DNA from: Rhodospirillales bacterium
Lineage (GTDB): Bacteria > Pseudomonadota > Alphaproteobacteria > Rhodospirillales > Casp-alpha2
Reading direction: 5' to 3'
Assembly: GCA_023145215.1 (NCBI GenBank)
Contig: JAGLED010000041.1
Location: 1-64,000 of the forward strand
Length of the DNA stretch: 64,000 nt
Shown here: positions 51,653 through 60,656 of the stretch, piece by piece
Layout: each line of letters opens with the position of its first letter
Numbering within the stretch: position 1 is the stretch's first letter
Translations under genes and position numbers: made by a program
Notes under the pieces: model-generated
Seen by the model: only the letters and a program-made list of their open reading frames with translations
Told to the model about the DNA's origin: nothing
Database searches by the model: none

Positions 51653-52449
51653 CTGGATATCCGAACCTTGATTCTGAAGCCATTGACGCCGGCGGCGCAT
51701 ACCACATCTTCAAGGTTGGGCGCGTCCTTTGCAATCGCCGCGAGCAGCGGAAGCGCACGACCCGCCGTGGTGCCGGTAAAATACGGCAGCAGCGCCGGAT
51801 CGTCGGGAGTCGTCTCAGGCGCATCCGCCGCGCCCAGGATTTCCAGCGACACGCTGGATCCGTCCGGCGTATCCGCAGGCGCAAGCAAAAGCCCCACCGC
51901 CATCGCGCAATCCATCGGACACATCTCGCCGAGCAGCCCCGGCATCGGGTGATCCGACACCACGAACACCGCAGGCCGGCGTTCCGTCATCACCATCATG
52001 ACGGCACGCAGCAACCCCGTGCCGAATGTCGCCGCGCCGGCGGCGATGGAAATCGACGTGTGGTTATTGCCGGTCCCGATGCTCCAGTACCCGGCGGCGG
52101 CGTTGTGGACCGAATTGTGAAATTGCGTCGGCGACACCAGACGCTCGGGCTTGCTGAGCGCGGTGAGAATCCGGTCGCACACGTCCCCGTCGCCGACGGC
52201 GCTGCCGAACACCGACGTCACGTCTTCGAGCGGACACTCCGCCATTCGGCAGGCATCGACGGCGGCGTTGAGCGCGAGGCGCAGCGACGGACTGGTACGC
52301 CGCCGTTCACGGGGCGCCAGGATATCGGGCGCGCTCAGCACGAGATCGCCTTCGGGCCAGGATACATCGCCCCGAAGCACCGGGCGCATTTCGTCCCAAC
52401 CGCCGATGGCGGGTGCGATGACGGATAGGCCTGAAACGGATACCCTCAC
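51649..52449 (-). CDS. Ketosynthase-like partner lacking active-site Cys (chain-length-factor type)
   Basis: The 266-residue protein is the N-terminal half of a beta-ketoacyl synthase fold. Where the catalytic Cys would be, the sequence reads SIAAGAATFG, with no Cys. It is shorter than a true KS and resembles the ApeC-type chain-length factor that pairs with the KS next to it. The GTG start follows GGGAAGG. It probably sets chain length in the heterodimer. Confidence 0.82.
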   Translation of the reverse strand: MRVSVSGLSVIAPAIGGWDEMRPVLRGDVSWPEGDLVLSAPDILAPRERRRTSPSLRLALNAAVDACRMAECPLEDVTSVFGSAVGDGDVCDRILTALSKPERLVSPTQFHNSVHNAAAGYWSIGTGNNHTSISIAAGAATFGTGLLRAVMMVMTERRPAVFVVSDHPMPGLLGEMCPMDCAMAVGLLLAPADTPDGSSVSLEILGAADAPETTPDDPALLPYFTGTTAGRALPLLAAIAKDAPNLEDVVCAAGVNGFRIKVRISS

Positions 52450-52450
52450 C

Positions 52451-53632
52451 TCACGACCTTCCCGAAAAGATCAGCACGCAGTTGTTGCCGCCGAAGCCGA
52501 AGTTATTGGTCATCGCGTGGGTCACATCGGCCCGTACCGTTTCAGCGATGATCCGGCATTTCAGCCGCGGATCGACGTTCCGTAGGTTGAGGTTGGCGGG
52601 GATGAATCCTTCGCTCATCGCGGCGATGGTGACCGCGGCTTCGAAGATCCCCGCACCCCCGAGCGTGTGGCCGCTGAACCCCTTGGTCGAACTGCAAGGG
52701 GTATCTTCGCCGAGAACCGCCGCAATCGCCATGTCCTCGACCTTGTCATTATATACGCTGCCGGTGCCGTGCATGTTGACGTAGCCGATCTCGCCGGGTG
52801 TGAGCCCTGCCGTCTTGAGGGCAGACCGCATCGCGGCGATCGCGCCTTTTCCCTCGGGGTGCGGCGACGACATATGATAGGCATCGGAACTTTCGCCGAT
52901 CCCCGAAAGCACGATCCGGTCCTCCGCCTTTGCGCGCATCAACAACGCGAAGCCGCCCGCCTCGCCGATCGAGATTCCATCGCGGTCCCGATCGTTGGGC
53001 CGGCACGGTCCCGGAGACAGAAGCTGCAGCGCATTGAAGCCCCGGACCGACGTTTCACACAGACTATCGACGCCGCCCACGACGACGGCGTCGCAAAGCC
53101 CGGCGGCGATCAGGCGCGCGCCGTCGCTGAAACTGCGCGTGCTCGACGAGCACGCCGTCGAGATCGTGTAGCAGGGCCCTGCCGCATCCAGCCGTTCGGC
53201 GACGAACCGGCTGAGGGACGAAAGATCGTGGGTGGTCGAGAAATTAGCCGGCGACGGCTGCGGGCGGCCGGCGGCATGATCGGCATAGACCCGTTCCGTC
53301 GACCCGATCCCCGATGTGCTGGTGCCGAGCACAACCCCGACCCGGGCGGGACCGAACGTCTGAACCGCCGACGTCGCCGCATCGAAAAAGCCGTCCTCGG
53401 CCAACGCCATCTCGGCCAATCTGTTGTTACGGCAGTCGTAGACGTCGAAGCCTTCCGGAAAGGACACGCTTTCGAGATCGGCGACCCGCCCGACATAGGT
53501 CTCAAGCGGCGCTTCCAGGCATTCATATGCCGTAAGGCCGGACCGCTCATCCATCAACGCCGCCCGCAACGCCGTCATGCCGCGGCCGAGCGCGGAGGTG
53601 CAGGTCATGCATTTGACGGCGATACGATCCAT
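52451..53632 (-). CDS. Beta-ketoacyl-ACP synthase, polyene type
   Basis: The 393-residue condensing enzyme has the Cys-His-His triad: C161 in ISTACSSST, H288 in NMHGTGS and H322 in GFSGHTLGGAG. The family context and length fit the KS of aryl-polyene clusters, which adds malonyl-ACP units to the growing polyene. The start overlaps the exporter stop by one base. Confidence 0.93.
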   Translation of the reverse strand: MDRIAVKCMTCTSALGRGMTALRAALMDERSGLTAYECLEAPLETYVGRVADLESVSFPEGFDVYDCRNNRLAEMALAEDGFFDAATSAVQTFGPARVGVVLGTSTSGIGSTERVYADHAAGRPQPSPANFSTTHDLSSLSRFVAERLDAAGPCYTISTACSSSTRSFSDGARLIAAGLCDAVVVGGVDSLCETSVRGFNALQLLSPGPCRPNDRDRDGISIGEAGGFALLMRAKAEDRIVLSGIGESSDAYHMSSPHPEGKGAIAAMRSALKTAGLTPGEIGYVNMHGTGSVYNDKVEDMAIAAVLGEDTPCSSTKGFSGHTLGGAGIFEAAVTIAAMSEGFIPANLNLRNVDPRLKCRIIAETVRADVTHAMTNNFGFGGNNCVLIFSGRS

Positions 53633-55899
53633 CAGGACGCCGCCTCCGCTTCATCGCCCCTGACGACGGTAATCAGGAACGACACCGCCGCCCCCAACGC
53701 CACCGTCAGGCCGATGTCATGCAGCATCGCGATCTCGGATGTCGCGAGAACGGCGAAAACCACGAATGTCGAAACGAAACAAAGCATGACGGAACCGAAG
53801 CTGTGCTCTCCTGCCGCCGGTCCTTCGCGGTAGCCGGCGAAAAACAGTTCATAATCGACACCAATGCTGACGACCAGCACGAGCGCGAGCAAATGAAAAA
53901 AGCTGAGCGGTGTGCCCGAAAGTATCAGAACCGCAACGGTCACCGCGACCGCAACGGCGGGCACGCGGGCGACGGTGAACGCCGGGCGCAGACCGCGCCG
54001 CCCGGCGATCACGATCACGAACCCGCAAACCGCGCCGATCAACAATAATTCGAGGCCTTCCGTCCGGTAATCCGCGACGATGCCGGACGCCATCTCGCGC
54101 AGGTTGACGAGGGTCGCGCCCTCGACGTCGAGCGTTTGAACATCGATGGGCGGCACCAGCTGAATGGCGTTTACCCACTGCTCGTCCGCCTTGACCGGCA
54201 CACGCATCATCAGCGCAAGGTCATGGAGCGCCGGGTCTTCGAACGCGACCGGCCCGTTTTGTTTCGCCGTCACGATATCTTCGAGAAACGGCTCGAACGC
54301 ATCCGGCTTCACCGGCAGCCCCGCCAGCGCATCGTTCAGACGTCGGCGAAGTTCGGCAACGTCGGGGATCCGCTCGAGCCGCGCCTGCTGCACCGAAGGC
54401 GGCGGCAGGATGTCGGTGATCGACAGATAGCCGCCGAGCCGGCCCGCCCGCACCTGCTGTTCCAGGGCCTGCGACGCCCGCCACTGGCGCGCCATCACCT
54501 CTTCCGGGGTTTCGCCGCGGACCAGTATCATGTGGCTGATGTCGGGCATGCCGAGGCTTTTGCGCAGGTTACGGTCGGTCTGCATCTCTGCCGCGCTGGC
54601 CATTCTCAAGTTGCGGATATCGTCGTCCCAGACCGTGTTCCCGGCGAAGAACGCGGCCGTAAGCGCGGCGACGGGCACGGCATAAAACAAATATCGCACG
54701 CGCCGTCTGAGACCGGGCCGGTCACGTAATGCCCCCCACATGACGCGCCCGGGCCTGAGATCGAGACCGCGTTCGGGCAATGCGACAGGCAGCAGATACC
54801 GGCTGAACAGCACCGCGACGACGATCGCCGTTGCCGTCAGGGTGCCGATCTGGGCGAGGCCCGGAAAGCTCGACTGCGACAGGATCACGAACCCTGCGAG
54901 CGTCGTCGCCGCGCCCAACGCCATCACCGGGAACAGGCGCCGGGCGACCGCGTATCCCGCTTCGCCGGGGCGGCGAAAGCTCGCCAGATGGACGGGGTAA
55001 TCGACCGCGACGCCGATCATCACGGACCCAAACGCGATGGCGACCCCATGCACCCCGCCGAATATCCAGAACGTCACAAGGATCCCGCCGATCAGACCGA
55101 ACGCCACCGGCAAGGCGATGGTGATCAGGATGACCGGGGCGCGGAACGCGGCAAACAGGACGATGGCGACGCCCACGGTGGCGAGCGACGCCAGAACATG
55201 CATTTCCGAACGGATACGCTCGCTCGCGTTCAAGGCAAAGAACCCGGGGCCGCTGACCGCCACCGAAACACCCGCGTCGGCGGCGGCGTCATCGATCGCA
55301 CGCCGGATCGCCGCATGGCCCGGAATGTCGTCAGTCCCGATGTTGAGGAGCGCCAGCATCGTGATCCGCCCCGGCGTTTTTTCCCACGCCCCGGCACCGC
55401 CGCCCGCACCCGGCCGACCATCCCGATCCATGAGGTCCAGGACGCGTCCGGTCGGATCGCGCGGAAGGATATCGCGATAAAACGGCCCCACCCCGGATCC
55501 GAGCTTCTTCAACCAGACCTCGATCCGCGCCTTCATACGGTCCGTATCGAATTCATCATCGGCGAGATCGGGGCCGAGAACGTAGCGGTGCTCAATCAGG
55601 AACGAGGTCGCCCTCTCGTCCAGCGCCATGCCGTCCCGCAACACCCGCGACACGGTCGGAAGATCGTTTAACCGGGCCCGGATGGCATCGGCGGCGGCGT
55701 CATTGCCGTCGACGGCGATCATCGCGACCCCATCCGCGCGGGTCATGCGGTTGAACAGAAAATCCTCTGCCGCGCCCCTGCCCGCCGGCGAGAAGAACGA
55801 CATGTCGGTGAAAATCGGCACATCGCGGACCGCCAACGCACCGAGAACGAGCAGGCCGATAAAGAACGGCAGCGCAAGGCGCCTAAGCATCTCATTCAT
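53632..55899 (-). CDS. MMPL/RND-family exporter
   Basis: The 755-residue protein has a leading membrane helix, two large outside loops and two clusters of helices (about 205-420 and 580-750) with the MMPL/SSD pattern. Like the exporter in other polyene clusters it lies between LolA and the KS gene. It should move the lipid-linked polyene from the inner membrane towards the outer membrane. Full length, no frameshift. Confidence 0.92.
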   Translation of the reverse strand: MNEMLRRLALPFFIGLLVLGALAVRDVPIFTDMSFFSPAGRGAAEDFLFNRMTRADGVAMIAVDGNDAAADAIRARLNDLPTVSRVLRDGMALDERATSFLIEHRYVLGPDLADDEFDTDRMKARIEVWLKKLGSGVGPFYRDILPRDPTGRVLDLMDRDGRPGAGGGAGAWEKTPGRITMLALLNIGTDDIPGHAAIRRAIDDAAADAGVSVAVSGPGFFALNASERIRSEMHVLASLATVGVAIVLFAAFRAPVILITIALPVAFGLIGGILVTFWIFGGVHGVAIAFGSVMIGVAVDYPVHLASFRRPGEAGYAVARRLFPVMALGAATTLAGFVILSQSSFPGLAQIGTLTATAIVVAVLFSRYLLPVALPERGLDLRPGRVMWGALRDRPGLRRRVRYLFYAVPVAALTAAFFAGNTVWDDDIRNLRMASAAEMQTDRNLRKSLGMPDISHMILVRGETPEEVMARQWRASQALEQQVRAGRLGGYLSITDILPPPSVQQARLERIPDVAELRRRLNDALAGLPVKPDAFEPFLEDIVTAKQNGPVAFEDPALHDLALMMRVPVKADEQWVNAIQLVPPIDVQTLDVEGATLVNLREMASGIVADYRTEGLELLLIGAVCGFVIVIAGRRGLRPAFTVARVPAVAVAVTVAVLILSGTPLSFFHLLALVLVVSIGVDYELFFAGYREGPAAGEHSFGSVMLCFVSTFVVFAVLATSEIAMLHDIGLTVALGAAVSFLITVVRGDEAEAAS

Positions 55900-56458
55900 A
55901 TTCGATTTGTATCACAGTCTTGTCGCCGTTCCGTTCATCGATGCGGATACGGCGAACATCGCCGCCACTGCCGTCCAGCCGGATGACGCGCAGATGCTCA
56001 CGGAGCATGCCGTCGCGCGGCGTCATCGCAAGTTGCCACGCCTGTTCGGTCCCGGAGAGTTCAAGGGCGAAAAGGTCCCGCAAGGGTGCCATGTCGCCGC
56101 CGAGAACCGCGCGGAGCGTCATGACCAGCCCCCGCAGCATGGGATTGCGGTCGATATCGAACCGGGTTTCGGTCTTGTCTGCGTCCGTGTGGACGACCTC
56201 ATCGTCCCGCACCTCGAACGTTTCCGGATCCGGTGCCGTCACCCGTTTCAATAAGACGCCGCTGTCCAGGCGCATGACGCCCTCCGAAAGGAGCGGCTGG
56301 CTCAGATATTCGATATCGCGGCGTTCGGTATAGCGGACCTGGTCGGCAGTCCGGCCCTGAAGGGCCTCGGCCAGCGCGTCCAGTGTCCAACCGGCGGCGG
56401 AGGCTGCGCCTGCCCAGAGCAAAATGACGGCCGAAAGCGTTCTAATCCCAGAAATCAT
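55892..56458 (-). CDS. LolA-like outer-membrane lipoprotein carrier protein
   Basis: The 188-residue protein has a signal peptide (MISGIRTLSAVILLWAGAASA) and a LolA-type beta-sheet fold, with LDALAEALQGRTADQVRYTERRDI near the start. LolA proteins ferry lipidated molecules across the periplasm. Start at 56458 is chosen because it begins the signal peptide; it overlaps the acyltransferase stop by 17 bases, and the longer frame is not used. Confidence 0.85.
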   Translation of the reverse strand: MISGIRTLSAVILLWAGAASAAGWTLDALAEALQGRTADQVRYTERRDIEYLSQPLLSEGVMRLDSGVLLKRVTAPDPETFEVRDDEVVHTDADKTETRFDIDRNPMLRGLVMTLRAVLGGDMAPLRDLFALELSGTEQAWQLAMTPRDGMLREHLRVIRLDGSGGDVRRIRIDERNGDKTVIQIEYE

Positions 56459-57341
56459 AAAAGTTAAACCAGTTATATGGCGCCTCACGTGCCCAGGCCT
56501 CGACAATGGCGATGTACGACTGCGCAAACTGACGGCCCTTTTCGTGGTCCCGGGCGCGCGCGCCACTCTCGACCGGCAATCTGCGGAGTTGCACCTTGTA
56601 GCCTTTATCGCCATCGAACACCGCCGAAAAAACGACGACAGGGGCGCCGGTCACGGCAGCCAAAACCCACGGCGCCGTGGCGATCTTCGCGGGCGCCCCA
56701 AGGAAATCGACCTCAAAGGTCTTTTCACCGCGGGTCACCCTGTCGCCCAGAATACCGACCATCGCGCCATCGCCAAGCGCCTCGTTGACGCGGATCAGGC
56801 TGTCCGGCGGCCCCAAGGGAATGATCTGATTCTTGAACGCCGGGTTGATGGCGTCGAGCACCGCGCTCACAGTACTGGCGTTGGCGTCGTACATCAAAAC
56901 CTTCAATTCCCGGCTATTCGCGGATCGGGCCAGTGCGCGCATGGCGTCGAAACTGCCGAAGTGCGCGCCCAGCAGGATCACGCCGCGCCCGCCCGTCTGG
57001 GCATCGTGAAGCTCTTCCAGTCCTTCGACCTCGATATCGAACAGATCGAACTTCTCTTTCAAAAGGAACACCCGGTCGAGAATTGTCCCGGCGAAACAAT
57101 GGAAATGGCGGAACACGTCCTTCCACGTCGCCGGCCGGCCAAGCACCCGGTCGAGATAGCGCCGCGCGCTTCGCCGCGCGAACGGTGCGAACAGGAGGAA
57201 GTAAAGTGTGATCGGATAGAGCAGCAGCCGCGTCACCCGGCGACCCGACACCAACGCCAGCCAGGCGATGAACTTGATCAGGCAGGCACTGCCGCGCTCC
57301 TGGCGAACGGTCCAGGTCGACATTCCGCCGTTCGCGTTCAT
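56442..57341 (-). CDS. LpxL/LpxM-type lipid acyltransferase
   Basis: The 299-residue lipid A biosynthesis acyltransferase-like protein has an N-terminal membrane helix and the HX4D motif H-F-G-S-F-D in LLGAHFGSFDAM. In polyene clusters such enzymes are thought to move the polyene or an acyl chain onto a lipid anchor. It overlaps the AMP-ligase gene by four bases. Confidence 0.88.
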   Translation of the reverse strand: MNANGGMSTWTVRQERGSACLIKFIAWLALVSGRRVTRLLLYPITLYFLLFAPFARRSARRYLDRVLGRPATWKDVFRHFHCFAGTILDRVFLLKEKFDLFDIEVEGLEELHDAQTGGRGVILLGAHFGSFDAMRALARSANSRELKVLMYDANASTVSAVLDAINPAFKNQIIPLGPPDSLIRVNEALGDGAMVGILGDRVTRGEKTFEVDFLGAPAKIATAPWVLAAVTGAPVVVFSAVFDGDKGYKVQLRRLPVESGARARDHEKGRQFAQSYIAIVEAWAREAPYNWFNFYDFWD

Positions 57342-58921
57342 GACGTTATCCGGCGCAGCGTCGCACGCATCACCTGCCGCGTCCCGGCCCGGCAGGTGAT
57401 CTCGACGGCGTGATCGGATTCAGATGTCTCGACGATGCAGTCCTCTTTCGCCCTTAAAACTCCGGTGAACTTCACCGATTTCAATGCCGCCGCACCGGGC
57501 ATGCCGGCCGCGCGCAACGCATGATCCAGAACCACCGCGCCGGGCACGATCGGGTTGCCCGGGAAATGCCCGGCCAGGGACGGGTGCCCGGCGGGGATCG
57601 AAAACGTGACACCCCGATCCTCGAGCAGTTCCATCAACGCCGCGACGTGCGGTTTGCCGACACCGGTCTTCGGCATTTCCTCCAACATCACGATCCGCCG
57701 GGGCACGAACGCTGGGGCGATACTTTTCCTGAGCGCCCGGCGCACCTGATCCGCGTTCATATCGGGCGCTACGGCGAACGCCACCGGTCTGACGGGGCCG
57801 CGCCCGGCCGGATCGCCTTCCGGCATCACGAACATACCGTCCCGGACACCGTCAACCTGTTTCAAGGCGCGCGTCAAACCGGCGAGCGAGGCCCGCTTGC
57901 CGGCCACGTTAATCAGATCGTCGCCGCGTCCGATATGCCGGAAACCGTCGCCCGACGGGTCGATCGTGTCGTCTATCGTCAGCACCGCCGTCCGCCATCC
58001 GGACGTGACGTGCATGCGCCGGTCCTCGAACGAGATCTTCAGATCGTCGCGCGGCGTGAAGACTTCTTCCCGGGCCGGTTCGCGCGTGCCGATCAGGCCG
58101 GTCTCGGTCGTCCCGAACACCTCGACGACACGGGTCCGGAACTTGCTTTCCACCGCCTGCGCGAGTTCGGCGTCGAGCGCGGTGGTCGCCGATACGACGG
58201 TATGGACAGGAGGCAGAACGACATCCTCGCGCACCAGCAGGTCGAGATGCATCGGTGTGCTGACCAACACCCGCTGTCCCGGCACCGTGTTCAATGCCTC
58301 GGCGACGTTGGCAACGAAGAACGGGCGCAGGTCGTAAACGGCGAAATCCGGAGTTGAAAGCGGCAGCATGATGCTCGATTCGAGGCCGTACATATGCTGC
58401 GGCGGCACGGTGCTGACCAGGGTCTTCGCCTGACCGGGCGCCCCGATCATGGCGGCCCACTTTTCGGCACCCGCGTCCAGCATGGCGAAGGGATGGGTGT
58501 GTCGCACGGGGACACCGGTCGTGCCGGACGTGAACAGGCTGATCCCGGCCGACGCCGCCTCACCCCAGGTGAGCGGCGCGGTCCCGGCCGGTGCGTCGGC
58601 AACGATGTGCACGGCGCACATCCCCATCAATCCGGAGGTATCGTCGCCGGCACTGGCGAGGACGATCACATCGCCCGTCTCGGCGATGACCGTGTTGACC
58701 GCGGCAAATCCCGCATCGTTGGGCAGCACCAACCGAAGACCCGCATGGCGCGCGGCGGCCACCGCCGCCAGAAAATCGCCGAACCGCGAACAGAACGGCA
58801 GCAGCGCCGGCTTTTCGTCCCCAAGACCGAGACTGTCCAGCAGCCACCGCGCACGGCCCAGCATCGCATCCCGGCCGAGCGGCTTACCGTCCGCCCCGAT
58901 GACGAGCGCCGGCGACGTCAC
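57338..58921 (-). CDS. AMP-ligase fused to a FabA/Z-like hotdog domain
   Basis: The 527-residue protein is an acyl-adenylating enzyme with FTSGTTG at 130-136, GTTETGL, and the C-terminal catalytic Lys K423 in PKTGVGKPHV. From about 435 a FabA/FabZ-like hotdog domain continues, with AGHFPGNPIVPGAVVLD (H452). This joins the two usually separate functions, ApeH (ligase) and ApeI (dehydratase). The GTG start overlaps the COG4648 stop (GTGA). The ligase probably loads the starter acid on the ACP. Confidence 0.9.
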   Translation of the reverse strand: MTSPALVIGADGKPLGRDAMLGRARWLLDSLGLGDEKPALLPFCSRFGDFLAAVAAARHAGLRLVLPNDAGFAAVNTVIAETGDVIVLASAGDDTSGLMGMCAVHIVADAPAGTAPLTWGEAASAGISLFTSGTTGVPVRHTHPFAMLDAGAEKWAAMIGAPGQAKTLVSTVPPQHMYGLESSIMLPLSTPDFAVYDLRPFFVANVAEALNTVPGQRVLVSTPMHLDLLVREDVVLPPVHTVVSATTALDAELAQAVESKFRTRVVEVFGTTETGLIGTREPAREEVFTPRDDLKISFEDRRMHVTSGWRTAVLTIDDTIDPSGDGFRHIGRGDDLINVAGKRASLAGLTRALKQVDGVRDGMFVMPEGDPAGRGPVRPVAFAVAPDMNADQVRRALRKSIAPAFVPRRIVMLEEMPKTGVGKPHVAALMELLEDRGVTFSIPAGHPSLAGHFPGNPIVPGAVVLDHALRAAGMPGAAALKSVKFTGVLRAKEDCIVETSESDHAVEITCRAGTRQVMRATLRRITS

Positions 58922-59556
58922 GGCGACATCCAGAGATGCGGCCGGGTCAATGTCTTCAGGGTCGTCAAAGGAGAGTTATGCCCGAGATGGCGGAAGCGGA
59001 CCGAGCGGTAGGCGTGCTCACCCAGAAACAAGACCGCCGAGAACAGCGGCAGGCCGAGGTTCGCCACCCAGGACCAGGTCTTGGGCGGGAACATCACCGC
59101 GCTGAGCGCCGCGACCAGCGCCATCGTCAGCATGGCGACGGTCCAGATGACGGTTAGACGGCGCGTGTAGGTCTCGAGTTCGGACGGGATGTCACCGCGC
59201 GCGATGCGGCTGAAGCGCCGGATCAGCGGCTCGCGCCCCTTGACCAGCGTGCGGCCGAATATCCACGCGACCCAAAGATGGATCATGATGGGCAGCAGCG
59301 TCACCGCCAACGCGAGTTCGGCGTCGACATAAAGGGCCAGTCCCTGCAATCCCAACAGCAAAGAAAGAGCAAGCACCCCGGCGACAATCCCGCCGCCGCC
59401 GAACGTCCCGTCGAGCGCCCCTAAAAGAAGGCTGAGCGCCAGACCGGCCGCAAGTGCAGCAGGTGCGAATACGAGCTGATCGAAAACGACGAGAATATGC
59501 AGCAGGATGACCGAAACCAAAGGTGCGGAAATACGTGCGACACGAACAACAGCCAC
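58918..59556 (-). CDS. COG4648-family membrane protein of polyene clusters
   Basis: The 212-residue protein has about six membrane helices (starting SAPLVSVILLHILVVF) with a basic loop RRFSRIARGDIPSELETYTRR. It occupies the place of the COG4648 protein (ApeG) in aryl polyene operons, between ACP and AMP-ligase. GTG at 59556 with GGGGGCG upstream is the best start; the longer frame shadows the ACP gene. Role unknown, possibly a membrane anchor for the enzymes. Confidence 0.78.
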   Translation of the reverse strand: MAVVRVARISAPLVSVILLHILVVFDQLVFAPAALAAGLALSLLLGALDGTFGGGGIVAGVLALSLLLGLQGLALYVDAELALAVTLLPIMIHLWVAWIFGRTLVKGREPLIRRFSRIARGDIPSELETYTRRLTVIWTVAMLTMALVAALSAVMFPPKTWSWVANLGLPLFSAVLFLGEHAYRSVRFRHLGHNSPLTTLKTLTRPHLWMSP

Positions 59557-59575
59557 CTTTTCGCCCCCGCCCCGC

Positions 59576-59869
59576 CTATTGACTGCGCCGGCTCTCAATC
59601 GTCTCCGCGAGCTGACGCAGCGAGCCGAACACCTTGTCGATATCCGGATCATCGGACTTGATCTGAAAACCGTAGCGCTGGGAAATTTCCAGCGAGAGTT
59701 CGAGCGCATCGATGGAATCGAGGCCCAGGCCCTCGTTGAACAACGGCGCATCGAGGTCGATGTCATCCGGCGCCACGTCCTCGAGATTGAGGACGTCGAC
59801 AATCAATTCCGCAACTTCAAGGTGCATGGGAGTTTTTTCACTGCTCGCCATGGCCGACACCGATTGCAT
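59576..59869 (-). CDS. Acyl carrier protein, first gene of polyene operon
   Basis: The 97-residue acidic protein has the phosphopantetheine site S52 in GLGLDSIDALEL, with the typical ACP helices. ATG at 59869 is favoured by GGGGG at suitable distance; starts at 59851 or 59827 would shorten it to 91 or 83 residues. It is the only ACP in the cluster; most aryl polyene clusters have two. Confidence 0.9.
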   Translation of the reverse strand: MQSVSAMASSEKTPMHLEVAELIVDVLNLEDVAPDDIDLDAPLFNEGLGLDSIDALELSLEISQRYGFQIKSDDPDIDKVFGSLRQLAETIESRRSQ

Positions 59870-59923
59870 GATTCAGCTACCCCCAAATGCCCCAATTACT
59901 TATATTTTTGTTCCTCTTAACAT

Positions 59924-59953
59924 AATCTATGGCGAGGGATGCGCATTGTTCAA
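59924..59953 (-). promoter_or_regulatory. Possible sigma-70 promoter of the polyene operon
   Basis: On the minus strand TTGAAC and TAGATT are separated by 18 bases, in an AT-rich stretch 55-84 bases upstream of the ACP start. Four of six bases match in the -10 box. Confidence 0.4.
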
Positions 59954-60656
59954 GAGGTCGTTCACGCCCGGCACGATCCGCCACTGGATAAATGACCTGC
60001 GCCGGCACCGGGCGAACTCGATGCAGATCGACGGATTGCTGATGCTGGTCTGCTCGCTCGCGGTTTTCGCGGGCTCGGGCGCACTGACCTATCTGGTCTG
60101 CCTGGCCATGGTATACCGCACCGCACGAACGTCGGGCACCGGGACGTCGCCCGCCGACAGCGCCGTGGTGATGGGGGTGAACCTGAAACCGGACGGCTCC
60201 CTTAAAAATGACTACGTCACCCGGCTTTGCCGGGCCAAAGATACCGATGCGCGGGAAATTTGGGTGCTGGGCGGCGTGACGTCGACCAAAGTCCCCGGCA
60301 GCGAAGCTCGGGCGGGGCGGGCCTGGCTCATCGACAATGCGGTCCCGGCGCAAAGAATCAGGGTCGAGGAAAGCTCCCGCCACACCCTCGAAAACCTCAG
60401 CCGGCTCAGGGATCAGGCGGAGGCGGATTCCCGGTTCGCGCTGATCAGCAACCGCTATCACTTGGCCCGGGTCGGCGCGATGGCGGCGGGCCTGGGCATG
60501 GATCACACCCTTTGCGCCGCCGAGAACGAAGCGGGCATACCTGTCCGCGACTCCCCGAAAGCCCTCGCCGAGGCGTTCTTCCTCCACTGGTATTTCACCG
60601 GCAAGGCGATCGCGCATCTTCTCGGGCACAAGGGGATGCTGGCCCGGATCAGTTGA
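59946..60656 (+). CDS. YdcF/SanA-type DUF218 protein
   Basis: The 236-residue protein has an N-terminal membrane helix (MLVCSLAVFAGSGALTYLV) and a DUF218 domain with SAVVMGVNLKPDG, VLGGVTS, the arm VEESSRHTLENLSR and SNRYHLARVGAMA. Such proteins are linked to envelope functions. I chose TTG 59946 because GAGGGA lies seven bases upstream; an ATG at 60021 would drop the first 25 residues. It is divergent from the ACP gene and convergent with the flavoenzyme (8-base overlap). Confidence 0.78.
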   Translation: MFKRSFTPGTIRHWINDLRRHRANSMQIDGLLMLVCSLAVFAGSGALTYLVCLAMVYRTARTSGTGTSPADSAVVMGVNLKPDGSLKNDYVTRLCRAKDTDAREIWVLGGVTSTKVPGSEARAGRAWLIDNAVPAQRIRVEESSRHTLENLSRLRDQAEADSRFALISNRYHLARVGAMAAGLGMDHTLCAAENEAGIPVRDSPKALAEAFFLHWYFTGKAIAHLLGHKGMLARIS

